Of a stretch of DNA of 64,000 nucleotides, positions 33,259-45,433 are shown one piece after another. The first letter of the stretch is position 1. The number at the start of each line of letters is the position of its first letter. The position numbers and the translations under genes are program-made. The notes beneath the pieces are model-generated. The model was not told where the DNA came from and did no database searches. It saw nothing but the letters and a program-made list of their open reading frames with translations. The stretch is from Streptomyces marokkonensis (GTDB lineage Bacteria; Actinomycetota; Actinomycetes; Streptomycetales; Streptomycetaceae). The DNA is taken from contig NZ_VSKS01000004.1 of NCBI RefSeq assembly GCF_008312835.1, forward strand, positions 372,001 through 436,000. The letters run 5' to 3'.

Positions 33259-34620
33259 GTGCCGACCGCTTCCTCCGCTTCCTCCCCTTCCTCCGCTGTG
33301 TCCGACCCCCGTCGGCCTGTTCCGCCGAGCCTGTGGCGAAACGCCGACTTCCGCAGGCTGTGGACCGGTCAGACAGCCTCCCAGATCGGTGAACACGCGA
33401 GTCTGGTGGTGCTGCCGCTCTTCGCCGTCCTGACCCTCCACGCCAGTGCCGGCCAGCTGGGTGTCCTGCGCGCGGTGGGGCAGGCGCCGATCCTGCTGCT
33501 CTCGCTCTTCGCCGGCGCGTGGGTGGACCGGTGGCGGACCCGCACCACGATGGTGCTCACCGACGCCGGCCGGGCCCTGGCGCTGGGCGCCGCCGCCGTA
33601 GCCGGTCTCTGCGGCGTGCTCGGCCTGCCCGCCCTGCTGGTCCTCGCCTTCGCCGTCGGAGCCCTGTCCGTGTTCTTCGACGTGGCCTATCAGGCGTCTC
33701 TCGTGCGACTGGTGGAGCGCGACCAACTGGTGCGGGGCAACAGCGCGCTCGAGGGCAGCCGGTCCGCGGCGCAGACCGGCGGTCCCGCTCTCGGCGGCGC
33801 GCTGGTGTCCCTGCTGTCGGCGCCGGTCGCCGCCGCCGCGGGCGCGCTGTTCTTCGCGCTGTCGTTCCTGTCGGTCCGGCGGATCCGCCGGACCGAAGCG
33901 ATCCCGGAGCGCCCGGGGCCCACCCCTCGCGTCTGGCGGCGGATCCACGAGGGCCTGCGCTTCGTCGCCGGTGACAGCGCGCTCCGGGCGGTGTGTCTGG
34001 CCTCGGCCGTCTTCCAGTTCTCCTTCGCCGCCGTGATGACCGTCTACCTGCTCTTCCTGCCGAGGGAGCTGCACCTGTCGGGCACCGTCGTCGGGCTGGC
34101 ACTCACGGCGGCGGGACCGGGCGCGCTCCTCGGCTCGCTGCTCGCCGCCCGTCTGCCGGCCCGGTTCGGTCACGGCGCGGTGCTCGTGTGCGCGGCGGCA
34201 GTCGGCGACGGTGTGTTCCTGTGTGTGCCCGCGCTGCACGGCTCGTCCGCGGTGACGGTGCCCGCGCTGCTCGCGGCCGGGTTCGTGTTCGGCTGCGGCG
34301 GCCAGTTGGTGAACGTCACGGTCATGGCCGTCCGGCAGGCCGTCACTCCGGACGGGATGCAGGGCCGCGCGGCCGCGACGATCACGTTCGTCGGCATGGG
34401 GATGACCCCGCTCGGTTCGCTGGCCGGCGGCCTCCTCGCGGAGGAGTGGGGGCTGCGCACCAGCCTCCTCGTGACGGCCGCGGGCATGATGCTGTCCCCC
34501 GTGGTGATGGCGCTGTCCCCGCTCGCCCGCCTGGGACGCCGGCTTCCGGCCCCGCCCGCGGCGCGGGCGGTGACCGGTGGTGAGGACGGGGGCAGCAAGC
34601 CGCGGGTGGCGCCACACTGA
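33259..34620 (+). CDS. MFS transporter (EntS-like)
   Basis: 453 residues with about twelve hydrophobic helices and the MFS loop signature DRWRTRTTM after helix 2. The N terminus WRNADFRRLWTGQTASQIG is typical of the MFS_3 group that includes the enterobactin exporter EntS. The GTG start has GAGGGA five bases before it. Substrates cannot be predicted from sequence. An arylamine N-acetyltransferase gene follows four bases after its stop, so modification and export of an aromatic amine could be linked (inference). Confidence 0.87.
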   Translation: MPTASSASSPSSAVSDPRRPVPPSLWRNADFRRLWTGQTASQIGEHASLVVLPLFAVLTLHASAGQLGVLRAVGQAPILLLSLFAGAWVDRWRTRTTMVLTDAGRALALGAAAVAGLCGVLGLPALLVLAFAVGALSVFFDVAYQASLVRLVERDQLVRGNSALEGSRSAAQTGGPALGGALVSLLSAPVAAAAGALFFALSFLSVRRIRRTEAIPERPGPTPRVWRRIHEGLRFVAGDSALRAVCLASAVFQFSFAAVMTVYLLFLPRELHLSGTVVGLALTAAGPGALLGSLLAARLPARFGHGAVLVCAAAVGDGVFLCVPALHGSSAVTVPALLAAGFVFGCGGQLVNVTVMAVRQAVTPDGMQGRAAATITFVGMGMTPLGSLAGGLLAEEWGLRTSLLVTAAGMMLSPVVMALSPLARLGRRLPAPPAARAVTGGEDGGSKPRVAPH

Positions 34621-34624
34621 GGAC

Positions 34625-35476
34625 ATGACTGAGGGCATGAACCCCGCGGCGATCGACGCCTACCTGCGCCGGCTCGGCGTCGAGCAGCCCGCGTGGCCCA
34701 CCGTGGACGCGCTGCGCGAGCTGCACCTGCGGCATCTGGAGAGCGTGCCGTTCGAGAACCTGTCCATCCATCTCGGCGAGGAGATCGTGCTGGACGAGAA
34801 GCGGCTGCTGGACAAGGTGGTGGAGGCGCGGCGGGGCGGGTTCTGCTACGAACTGAACGGCGCCTTCGCGGCGTTGCTCGCAGCGCTCGGCTACGACGTC
34901 ACCCTGCTCGCCGGGCGGGTGTACGGGGACGGGGGCCGGCTCGGCATCCCGTACGACCATCTCGCGCTGCGCGTACGGACGGTGGACGGCGGCGACCGGC
35001 TGGCCGACGTCGGTTTCGGCGCGCACTGCCATCTGCCGCTGGCCTTCGGGGAGCGGGGGGAGCAGAAGGATCCCGGGGGTACCTTCCGGATCGTCGAGGC
35101 GGGGGCGGACGCCGCCGGGGTGCGCGGCGGGCACGGCACGGTGGAGGCGGCGGACCTGGACGTCTTCCGGGACGGCCGGCCGGTGTACCGCCTGGAGGTG
35201 CGGCCGAGGGTGCTCGGCGACTTCACCGCCGGGGCCTGGTGGCACAGCAGTTCGCCGGCCTCCCACTTCACACGGTCGCTCGTGTGCTCCCGGATCACCG
35301 GGGACGGGGGACGGATCACGCTCAGCGGCCGGCGGTTCACCGTCACCGCGCCGGACGGGACGCGGCGGGAGCGGGAGACCGGGACGGACGAGGAGGTGCT
35401 GGCGCTCTACCGGGACCGGTTCGGTATCGCGCTGGACACGGTGCCGACGGTGCGGGAGACCCCGAGGGGCGGCTGA
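34625..35476 (+). CDS. Arylamine N-acetyltransferase
   Basis: 283 residues, the usual size. The catalytic triad is visible: Cys in GGFCYELN, His in YDHLALRV and Asp in ADVGFG. The N-terminal RLGVEQP and ESVPFENLSIHLG blocks match the NAT family. It transfers the acetyl group of acetyl-CoA to aromatic amines or hydrazines. The ATG lies only four bases after the transporter stop; a second ATG at 34637 is possible. The two genes are probably one transcript. Confidence 0.93.
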   Translation: MTEGMNPAAIDAYLRRLGVEQPAWPTVDALRELHLRHLESVPFENLSIHLGEEIVLDEKRLLDKVVEARRGGFCYELNGAFAALLAALGYDVTLLAGRVYGDGGRLGIPYDHLALRVRTVDGGDRLADVGFGAHCHLPLAFGERGEQKDPGGTFRIVEAGADAAGVRGGHGTVEAADLDVFRDGRPVYRLEVRPRVLGDFTAGAWWHSSSPASHFTRSLVCSRITGDGGRITLSGRRFTVTAPDGTRRERETGTDEEVLALYRDRFGIALDTVPTVRETPRGG

Positions 35477-35500
35477 CCCCGGTACCGGACAATGGCCCGT

Positions 35501-35746
35501 GTGAGTGATGTGCGACATGTGCTGGTGCTGCCCGACCGTGAGGCCGCGGAAGAGGTGGCCGAGGCCCTCGGGGAACGGTTCGGTGTGGACGAGGAGCCCC
35601 GGCTGGTGCGGGACGCGCTCGCCGGTGAGGACGACGCGGAGGACGCGCAGTGGCTCGTCGTCCTGCGGGACGAGGCGCGGCGGCTGGACCCCGGTGAGCT
35701 GAACGAGTTCGTGGCCGGGTGGGAGGGGTGGCGGGAGGAGCCGTAG
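35501..35746 (+). CDS. Small conserved hypothetical protein
   Basis: 81 acidic residues starting MSDVRHVLVLPDREAAEEV, with a beta-alpha-beta feel and no membrane segment. The GTG start is chosen because GACAAT lies seven bases upstream, as at other leaderless genes of the window; an ATG at 35492 would add three residues. It lies upstream of holA in the same direction. The function is unknown. Confidence 0.65.
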   Translation: MSDVRHVLVLPDREAAEEVAEALGERFGVDEEPRLVRDALAGEDDAEDAQWLVVLRDEARRLDPGELNEFVAGWEGWREEP

Positions 35747-35799
35747 GGGACCGCACGGCTGGGGCGGCGTTGTCGGTGGCCCGTGGGATGCTTGTCGCG

Positions 35800-36789
35800 A
35801 TGGCCAGGAAGACCGGATCCGACGACCCCCTCGCCCCCCTGACGCTCGCCGTGGGCCAGGAGGAGCTGCTGCTCGACCGCGCCGTGCAGGAGGTGGTGGC
35901 CGCCGCGAAGGCCGCCGACGCCGACACGGACGTACGCGACCTGACTCCCGACCAGCTCCAGCCCGGCACCCTCGCCGAGCTGACCAGCCCGTCGCTCTTC
36001 GCGGAGCGCAAGGTCGTGGTCGTACGCAATGCGCAGGACCTGTCGGCCGACACGGTCAAGGACGTGAAGGCGTACCTCGGGGCGCCCGCCGAGGAGATCA
36101 CGCTCGTGCTGCTGCACGCGGGCGGCGCCAAGGGCAAGGGCCTGCTCGACGCGGCGCGCAAGGCGGGTGCCCGGGAGGTGGCGTGCCCGAAGATGACCAA
36201 GCCGGCGGACCGGCTGGCCTTCGTGCGGGGCGAGTTCCGGGCCGCCGGGAGGTCCGCCGCACCGGAGGCGTGCCAGGCGCTGGTCGACGCCGTCGGCAGC
36301 GACCTGCGCGAGCTGGCGTCGGCCGTCTCCCAGCTGGTCGCGGACGTCGAGGGCACCATCGACGAGGCGGTCGTCGGCCGCTACTACACCGGGCGGGCCG
36401 AGGCATCGAGCTTCACGGTCGCCGACCGGGCGGTCGAAGGGCGCGCGGCGGAGGCCCTGGAAGCCCTGCGCTGGTCGCTGTCGACCGGGGTGGCCCCGGT
36501 GCTGATCACCAGCGCGCTGGCCCAGGGCGTCCGGGCGATCGGCAAGCTGTCGTCGGCGCGCGGCGGCAGACCCGCCGATCTGGCCCGTGAGCTGGGCATG
36601 CCGCCGTGGAAGATCGACCGGGTGCGGCAGCAGATGCGCGGCTGGACCCCGGACGGCGTGGCCGTGGCGCTGCGCGCGGTCGCCGAGGCGGACGCGGGAG
36701 TCAAGGGCGGCGGGGACGACCCGGAGTACGCGCTGGAGAAGGCGGTCGTCACCGTCGCGCGTGCGGCGCGGTCGAGGGGACGGGCGTAG
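35800..36789 (+). CDS. holA: DNA polymerase III subunit delta HolA
   Basis: 329 residues. The N terminus LTLAVGQEELLLDRAVQEVV is the family start; FAERKVVVVRNAQDL and later ADRAVEGRAAEALEAL are typical of the AAA-like clamp-loader delta subunit, which opens the sliding clamp. No intact ATP-binding P-loop is present, as expected for delta. An ATG at 35788 is also in frame. The position just before rpsT (here opposite strand) is conserved in actinobacteria. Confidence 0.92.
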   Translation: MARKTGSDDPLAPLTLAVGQEELLLDRAVQEVVAAAKAADADTDVRDLTPDQLQPGTLAELTSPSLFAERKVVVVRNAQDLSADTVKDVKAYLGAPAEEITLVLLHAGGAKGKGLLDAARKAGAREVACPKMTKPADRLAFVRGEFRAAGRSAAPEACQALVDAVGSDLRELASAVSQLVADVEGTIDEAVVGRYYTGRAEASSFTVADRAVEGRAAEALEALRWSLSTGVAPVLITSALAQGVRAIGKLSSARGGRPADLARELGMPPWKIDRVRQQMRGWTPDGVAVALRAVAEADAGVKGGGDDPEYALEKAVVTVARAARSRGRA

Positions 36790-36891
36790 CACCCCCGGCG
36801 ACGGCGTGATCGAGTCGCTCCCCTCCCGCCGGGGGGGACAATGGAGGGTGTCGGCCTTCGACCGCCCAGCAGTGGGAAGGTGGCGAGCGTC

Positions 36892-37287
36892 ATGGCTGAA
36901 CACCCGCACGCAATGCTCGTCCGCAAGGGCTACGAGGCGTTCTCGCGCGGCGACATGGATGCCCTACGGGGACTGCTGTCCGCGGATGCCACGTACCACG
37001 TACCCGGGAACCATCCCCTGGCGGGTGACTTCAAGGGGCAGGACGCGATCATCGGGTTCTACGAACAGCTCGCCCAGGAGTCCGGCGGGACCATGGACAT
37101 CGAGCTGCGCCATATCCTCGTCGACGGCCGCGGTCACGCGGTGGCGGTGCACCGCGTGCGCGCCGAGCGGCAGGGCGCGAGCTTCGAACAGATGGCGTGC
37201 TACGTCTTCCGGATCGTCGGAGACAGGATCACCGATGTCGACGAGTGCCTCGAGGACCTCGATGAGGCCGACGCCTTCTGGGCATGA
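36892..37287 (+). CDS. SnoaL-like / NTF2-fold protein
   Basis: 131 residues with the cone-like NTF2 fold pattern: N-terminal helix VRKGYEAFSRGDMDALRGLL, the DATYHVPGNHPLAGDFKGQDAI-type strand and loop, and a final YVFRIVGDRITDVDECLED. Such proteins are small cyclases, isomerases or stress proteins; the reaction is not predictable. GGGAAGG lies upstream of the ATG. It is convergent with rpsT. Confidence 0.8.
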   Translation: MAEHPHAMLVRKGYEAFSRGDMDALRGLLSADATYHVPGNHPLAGDFKGQDAIIGFYEQLAQESGGTMDIELRHILVDGRGHAVAVHRVRAERQGASFEQMACYVFRIVGDRITDVDECLEDLDEADAFWA

Positions 37288-37302
37288 GGCGTGAGGGAGA
37301 GG

Positions 37303-37350
37303 CCGAAGGCCCCGCCGCCACCCGGGGAAGGGTGCGGGCGGGGCCTTCGG
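37303..37350. terminator. Bidirectional terminator between the SnoaL-like gene and rpsT
   Basis: Perfect 14-base arms CCGAAGGCCCCGCC / GGCGGGGCCTTCGG. Each convergent gene ends nearby. Confidence 0.75.
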
Positions 37351-37361
37351 ATGAAGACTGT

Positions 37362-37403
37362 GAGCTCGTACCCGCGTGGCGAACGCAGGCCGCGTACGAG
37401 CTC
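37362..37403. terminator. Second hairpin in the same convergent region
   Basis: Perfect 10-base arms GAGCTCGTAC / GTACGAGCTC. It may stop the rpsT transcript. Confidence 0.55.
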
Positions 37404-37472
37404 GGGGTGCCGGCCGGGGGCGGATGAGAGAGGGCCCGCCCGGGGTCCCGCCGACGGTCAGATCACAGGGTT

Positions 37473-37739
37473 TCAGCCCTTGACGGCCGCGACCTTCTGA
37501 GCCAGCGCCGACTTCTTGTTGGCGGCCTGGTTCTTGTGGATGACGCCCTTGGAGACGGCCTTGTCGAGCAGACGCGCGGCAGCGCGCTGGTACTCGGTGG
37601 CCTTCTCGGTGTCACCCGCGGCAGCGGCCTCGCGGGCCTTGCGGATCGCGGTCTTCAGAGAGGACTTGACGGCCTTGTTGCGCAGCCGGGCCTTCTCGTT
37701 GGTCTTGTTCCGCTTGATCTGGGACTTGATGTTCGCCAC
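37473..37739 (-). CDS. rpsT: 30S ribosomal protein S20
   Basis: 88 residues, rich in Lys, Arg and Ala, all-helical: [20 protein letters not shown], then [14 protein letters not shown] and the end [19 protein letters not shown], the S20 signature. It binds 16S rRNA early in 30S assembly. The GTG start is fixed by the family N terminus and by GAGG in the preceding AGAGGCTC. It is divergent from lepA. Confidence 0.96.
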   Translation of the reverse strand: MANIKSQIKRNKTNEKARLRNKAVKSSLKTAIRKAREAAAAGDTEKATEYQRAAARLLDKAVSKGVIHKNQAANKKSALAQKVAAVKG

Positions 37740-37992
37740 GAATGAGCCTCTACAGGTTCTGGCCCGGGGCCGTACGGTGCCGCACGGAACCCGCGCCGGG
37801 TGATTTCTTGGGGTGTGCCTCGCGCTGAGAGGGCATGAGACACAGCCCCCCACACTACCAGCGGCCCGTTCAGTGGCCCAAACCCGTCCCGGGTCGCCAC
37901 CCGTGGGACCATGGAGGCTACGTATCGATCCGACCCGAGACCGCAGACGCACAAGCACACGTATGCGGACGCCTCAAGAATCAGGACCCTGC

Positions 37993-39861
<1,869 letters not shown>

Positions 39862-39902
39862 CCGTTGGTTACCGCGGGTCACTCCGCAAACCGGGCGGAA
39901 CC

Positions 39903-39934
39903 GGGGCCCGTCGCACGCGAGTGCGGCGGGCCCC
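39903..39934 (+). terminator. Hairpin after lepA
   Basis: GGGGCCCG / CGGGCCCC arms with an inner partly paired loop TCGCAC...GTGCGG, 41 bases after the stop. Confidence 0.65.
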
Positions 39935-40026
39935 GCGTGTCGTTCGGGTAGCTCTCTGTACGAAGTAACAGGCCGTGGCCCCTTACGCCGTGGGCGGTCG
40001 GCCTTTACTCTGTCCGTGCTCGATAG

Positions 40027-40040
40027 TTACTCGCGAGTTA
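40027..40040. promoter_or_regulatory. TetR-type candidate operator upstream of the acyl-CoA synthetase gene
   Basis: TTACTCGCGAGTTA contains the perfect 10-base palindrome ACTCGCGAGT. It lies 68 bases before the start codon in an AT-richer stretch, as operators of TetR-family lipid regulators often do. No regulator gene is adjacent. Confidence 0.45.
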
Positions 40041-40107
40041 AACAACGGCGCGAGGAAACCCCAGCCGCACTGAGCCAGCCGCACCGTCGCGGGCCCCGGA
40101 GGACGTC

Positions 40108-41982
<1,875 letters not shown>

Positions 41983-42146
41983 CCGTCGCTCCGTGACACG
42001 CAGCGGGGCGGGATCCTCCCCGCCCCGCGTGCGTCCTGCCGTTCCGCGCGGCCGCGCGGAACGGCAGCGGGCGAGACCCGCGACGAGCCCGCGCGGGGAC
42101 GCCCGATCGGACCCCTGTGCGTCCGTATGAGTGAACACCTGGCACC

Positions 42147-42788
42147 ATGCCGGACATGACCACCCGGCCCGGCTTCCGTCTCGCGCGAGCCGCGGTCTTC
42201 GCGGCGGTGTGCGTGGTGACGACGGCTCTCGGACACTCCATGATGTCCGGCGCCGCGCCGCCGGCGTGGACCGTGGCCGGCGCGTTCGCCGCGGCGACGG
42301 GGGGAGCGTGGTGGCTGACCGGCCGGGAGCGCGGGGCGTCCGCCGTGACCGGGTCGACGATCATCACCCAGTTCGTGCTCCACAGCCTGTTCAGCCTGAC
42401 GCACGTGCCGTCCCCCATGGGCTCCGCGCCGGGGGCCCACGCTCACGGCATGGCGGGCATGGACCACGCGATGCACACGATGCCGATGTCCGGTGCCTCG
42501 TCCGCACACGGCTGGACCACCGGCATGGTGCTGGCGCACACACTGGCCGCCCTGTTCTGCGCGCTGTGGCTGTGGCGCGGCGAGGCGGCCGCGTTCCGGC
42601 TCGGCCGCGCGCTCGCGGCCTTCGTCTTCGCGCCGCTGCGCCGTGCCCGCCTGGCGGTGGCCCGCACCGCGCCCGTTCTCCTGCCCGGCCGTATCGTCAC
42701 CGCACCGCCCGCACAGCGGCTGCGCAGGTCACTGCTGTTCCACAGCGTCTCCCGCAGAGGTCCGCCGGCCCTCCCCGTCTGCTGCTGA
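42147..42788 (+). CDS. Integral membrane protein with Met/His-rich loop
   Basis: 213 residues with about four membrane helices. Between helices 3 and 4 lies a loop rich in His and Met (HAHGMAGMDHAMHTMPM), a pattern typical of extracellular copper-binding loops. The C terminus is basic and ends in Cys-Cys. The family is not one I can name with certainty. Its neighbours (ECF sigma factor, CopC-like and PCuAC proteins, DyP peroxidase) support a copper role. The ATG start has no good ribosome site. Confidence 0.7.
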   Translation: MPDMTTRPGFRLARAAVFAAVCVVTTALGHSMMSGAAPPAWTVAGAFAAATGGAWWLTGRERGASAVTGSTIITQFVLHSLFSLTHVPSPMGSAPGAHAHGMAGMDHAMHTMPMSGASSAHGWTTGMVLAHTLAALFCALWLWRGEAAAFRLGRALAAFVFAPLRRARLAVARTAPVLLPGRIVTAPPAQRLRRSLLFHSVSRRGPPALPVCC

Positions 42789-42961
42789 CCGCCCGTCCCG
42801 CGGTCTTCACGGTTCCTCGGTGACGGGCGGAGTACCGGCGCGCCCGTGACGCGTCGCACGTCCGACGTCGCACGTCCCACGCGCCGGCCCACGGCCCTGC
42901 GGTACCCCGGGCCCGACGGCCCGACGGTGTGCCGCTCATCACGCATCGCAAGGAACCTGTG

Positions 42962-43666
42962 ATGACCCCTGCACCGACACCGACCCCTGCACCGACACCG
43001 ACCCCTGCACCGACACCGACCCCTGCACCGACACTGACCCCTGCCCTCGAACGGGCCCCGCTCCCGGGCCCCGCCGCGCGTGACGACCAGCAGATCACCC
43101 GGTGGGCGCTGGCCGCCCGAGGCGGCGACAGCGAGGCGTTCGACAAGTTCGTGCGCGCCACGCACAGCGACGTCTGGCGCTTCGTCGCCCATCTCTGCGC
43201 CGACGTACAGGGCGCCGACGACCTCGCTCAGGAGACGTATCTGCGGGCGCTGACCGGGCTGCCGCGCTTCGCCGGCCGCTCGTACGCGCGTACCTGGCTG
43301 CTGTCCATCGCCCGCCGCGTGGTCGTCGACCGCCACCGCGCGGCCGCGGCCCGTCCGCGGCTCGCCGACGCCGAGGACTGGCGGGTGACCGCCGAGCGGG
43401 CGCAGCGCGCCCAGCAGACGGGGCTGCCCGGCTTCGACGACGGCGTCGCGCTCCTCGACCTCCTGGGAGCCCTGGACGCCCCGCGGCGGGAGGCGTTCGT
43501 CCTCACCCAGGTGATGGGCCTGCCCTACGCGGAGGCGGCGGCACTGGTGGGCTGCCCCATCGGCACCGTCCGCTCCCGGGTGGCGCGGGCGCGCGCGGAG
43601 ATGGCCGGACTGCTGCGGATGGCGGAGACCGCCGGGGAACCCCGGCCGGTGAGTGCCGCCGCCTGA
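42962..43666 (+). CDS. ECF RNA polymerase sigma factor
   Basis: 234 residues. Region 2 (FDKFVRATHSDVWRFV...DDLAQETYLRAL) and region 4 (RREAFVLTQVMGLPYAEAAALVGCPIGTVRSRVARAR) are complete, so this is an extracytoplasmic-function sigma factor. The first 35 residues are a Pro/Ala/Thr tail encoded by a perfect 18-base tandem repeat. The ATG has AAGGA upstream. No obvious anti-sigma gene is adjacent, although the membrane protein upstream could be considered. It probably regulates the nearby copper/DyP genes (inference). Confidence 0.9.
   Translation: MTPAPTPTPAPTPTPAPTPTPAPTLTPALERAPLPGPAARDDQQITRWALAARGGDSEAFDKFVRATHSDVWRFVAHLCADVQGADDLAQETYLRALTGLPRFAGRSYARTWLLSIARRVVVDRHRAAAARPRLADAEDWRVTAERAQRAQQTGLPGFDDGVALLDLLGALDAPRREAFVLTQVMGLPYAEAAALVGCPIGTVRSRVARARAEMAGLLRMAETAGEPRPVSAAA
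42965..43036 (+). repeat. 18-base tandem repeat, four copies, in the sigma-factor gene
   Basis: Unit ACCCCTGCACCGACACCG; copies 1-3 are identical and the fourth has one change (C to T). Each copy encodes TPAPTP, so gain or loss of units keeps the frame. Confidence 0.9.
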
Positions 43667-43973
43667 ACGCGGCGAACGTGGAGGCCGCCTCCGGTTCCCG
43701 TCGGCGGACGGGGCCGGAGGCGGTGCGGTCCGCCGGAGGTCACGCCGACGGCGGAGAGTCCCGGCCGGGCCGGAGGCGCCGGTCGCGCTGGGAGTTCCGG
43801 TCCGGGAGTTCCGGTCCGGTCTGGTGGCTGGTCCGGGCGCCCGGCCGGGCTCGGGGGTGCCGGTTGTGCCGGGAGCTCAGGTCCGGCCCGGAGGCCCCGG
43901 TCCGGCCCGGATCCACGGGCCGGACCCGGAGGCACAGGCTGCCGGGCCCGGCCCGCTCAATCCGGCCCGGGGC
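43667..43973. other. Convergent intergenic region, GC-rich repeats
   Basis: 307 bases between the sigma-factor gene and the copC-like gene. No gene seen. It contains a tandem duplication of GGGAGTTCCGGTCC (43790-43803 and 43804-43817) and many copies of short CCGG/CCCGG blocks, suggesting drifted repeat sequence; terminators are likely among them. Confidence 0.5.
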
Positions 43974-44603
43974 TCACGGACGGCGTACCGACCGGACCAG
44001 GAGCACGCCCAGCAGGGCCAGGACGGCCACCAGCGACGCTCCTCCCACGAGCCACAGGGCCGGCAAGGGCGCGTCGCCGTTGCCGGCGGTGTCCGTTGCG
44101 CCCGCCCCGCCCCCACGGCGTGACGGCGTTCCGCCCGCGGTACCCGTCGTCGGCGAGGACGGGGCCGGTGACACGGCCGGCGCCGCCGGATCCGTGTTGG
44201 TGAAGGTGTAACGGCCCTGCAGCGGAGCCCCGTCGGCCGCGACGGTGCGCCAGGTGACGACGATCTCCCCGGAGGGCAGCGCCTTCACCTTCTGCTCCAC
44301 GTCGTCGTTGAACGCGCCGGGCGTGCCGTCGCTGTACGACACCCCGTCGGCGCCGGACACCGCGATGCTGGTGAACTGCTGCTTGACCGGCCCGTCGAAG
44401 GTCAGCGTGACCGACTCAGGGGACCGGGACACCGCGGACCCCGCCGCCGGGTCGGACCCGACCAGCCGCGCGTGCGCCCGCGCCGGCGCGGCCGCCGCGA
44501 CGACCAGCAGCAATGCGAGCAGCACGAGCAGCGCCGGCAGGGCCGCCGGGAGTGGGGCCGGCCCCCTCCCGGCGCGCCAGGACGTGGTGGCGGACTCGGT
44601 CAT
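43974..44603 (-). CDS. CopC-type copper-resistance domain protein
   Basis: 209 residues from the chosen ATG: a signal peptide with a long hydrophobic core (LPALLVLLALLLVV) cleaved after ARA. A CopC domain then begins with His (HARLVGSDPAAGS), the N-terminal copper-ligand position, and includes SPESVTLTFDGPV and GRYTFTN. A Ser/Pro/Gly linker and a C-terminal membrane helix with basic end follow. It would hold copper outside the membrane. A GTG at 44678 would give 25 more residues but places the signal core far from the N terminus. Divergent from the PCuAC gene. Confidence 0.83.
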   Translation of the reverse strand: MTESATTSWRAGRGPAPLPAALPALLVLLALLLVVAAAAPARAHARLVGSDPAAGSAVSRSPESVTLTFDGPVKQQFTSIAVSGADGVSYSDGTPGAFNDDVEQKVKALPSGEIVVTWRTVAADGAPLQGRYTFTNTDPAAPAVSPAPSSPTTGTAGGTPSRRGGGAGATDTAGNGDAPLPALWLVGGASLVAVLALLGVLLVRSVRRP

Positions 44604-44713
44604 CGGTGTGGGCACGGCCCCGCGGAGGGCCGTGGACGGCCCGGCGGGCGTGAACGGGGAATCGCTGCGGCGCTTCACATACCAGTACGTCGGATCCGGT
44701 ACCCGGAAAGTTC

Positions 44714-44749
44714 CCGGAAGTCTTTCCGCGAGACCCCGGGAACTTCCGG
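44714..44749. promoter_or_regulatory. Inverted repeat in the divergent copper promoter region
   Basis: CCGGAAGT at 44714-44721 and ACTTCCGG at 44742-44749 are perfect 8-base arms; a related CCGGAAAGTTCCCGG precedes them. It lies between the CopC-like and PCuAC genes, so it could be a shared operator or a sigma-factor-related site. Confidence 0.45.
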
Positions 44750-44809
44750 CCGGTGCGCCACGACTACCTGTCCGAACTGCCGAACGCCAAGCCGGAGGGC
44801 CGACGAATC

Positions 44810-45424
44810 ATGCGCGCCACCACCAGTCCCACAGCCCGGAGAACCCGCCGCCCGCGTGTCCTCGTCGCCGCCTCGGCGGTCGCGGTGCTGGGGATGATCA
44901 CCCTTGCCGGTTGCGGCTCGGACGACTCGTCCCCGTCCGGCTCGGGCGGTTCCGCCACCGCGACACCCGGCGAGGCCACCGCCACCGCCGCGCCGGTCAC
45001 CATGAAGGATCCGTGGGTGAAGGCCGCCGAATCCGGCATGACCGGGGCGTTCGGGACCCTGGTCAACCGCACCGACGCCGACATCACCGTCGTGTCCGCC
45101 ACATCCGGCGCGTCCAGGACGACGGAGCTGCACGAGGTGGCCGACGTGGACGGCAAGATGGTGATGCGTCCGAAGGAGGACGGGTTCGTCATACCGGCCA
45201 AGGGCAGCCACCGGCTCGAGCCGGGCAGCGACCATCTGATGCTGATGGGGTTGGCCGACGCGGTGAAACCGGGTGACGAGGTCCCGGTCACCCTGACCTT
45301 CAAGGACGGCCGGACGCTCGAGTTCACCGCCGTCGCCAAGCAGTTCGCGGGCGGCAAGGAGAACTACGAACCCGGCGAGTCGGGCATGAAGGACTCCGGC
45401 ATGTCCGACATGAAGAAGGACTGA
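44810..45424 (+). CDS. PCuAC copper chaperone lipoprotein
   Basis: 204 residues. The N terminus is a lipoprotein signal with lipobox LAGC after a basic stretch (RRTRRPR). The mature domain has the PCuAC copper site: His in LHEVADVDGKMVM followed by Met residues and the later HLMLMGL. A Met/Asp/Lys-rich tail (GMKDSGMSDMKKD) could add copper ligands. It resembles the streptomycete ECuC type that delivers Cu(I) to cytochrome oxidase. GGAGGG lies before the ATG. The DyP gene starts nine bases after the stop, so they form an operon. Confidence 0.88.
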   Translation: MRATTSPTARRTRRPRVLVAASAVAVLGMITLAGCGSDDSSPSGSGGSATATPGEATATAAPVTMKDPWVKAAESGMTGAFGTLVNRTDADITVVSATSGASRTTELHEVADVDGKMVMRPKEDGFVIPAKGSHRLEPGSDHLMLMGLADAVKPGDEVPVTLTFKDGRTLEFTAVAKQFAGGKENYEPGESGMKDSGMSDMKKD

Positions 45425-45433
45425 CCACCCGCC

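Noticed and set aside
42965-43036. Repeat as a CRISPR or intergenic tandem element
   Set aside because: Units are contiguous without spacers and in frame in a gene, so it is a coding tandem repeat.
43525-43935. Minus-strand frame between the sigma factor and CopC-like genes
   Set aside because: Pro/Gly/Arg low-complexity composition and overlap with region 4 of the sigma-factor gene.
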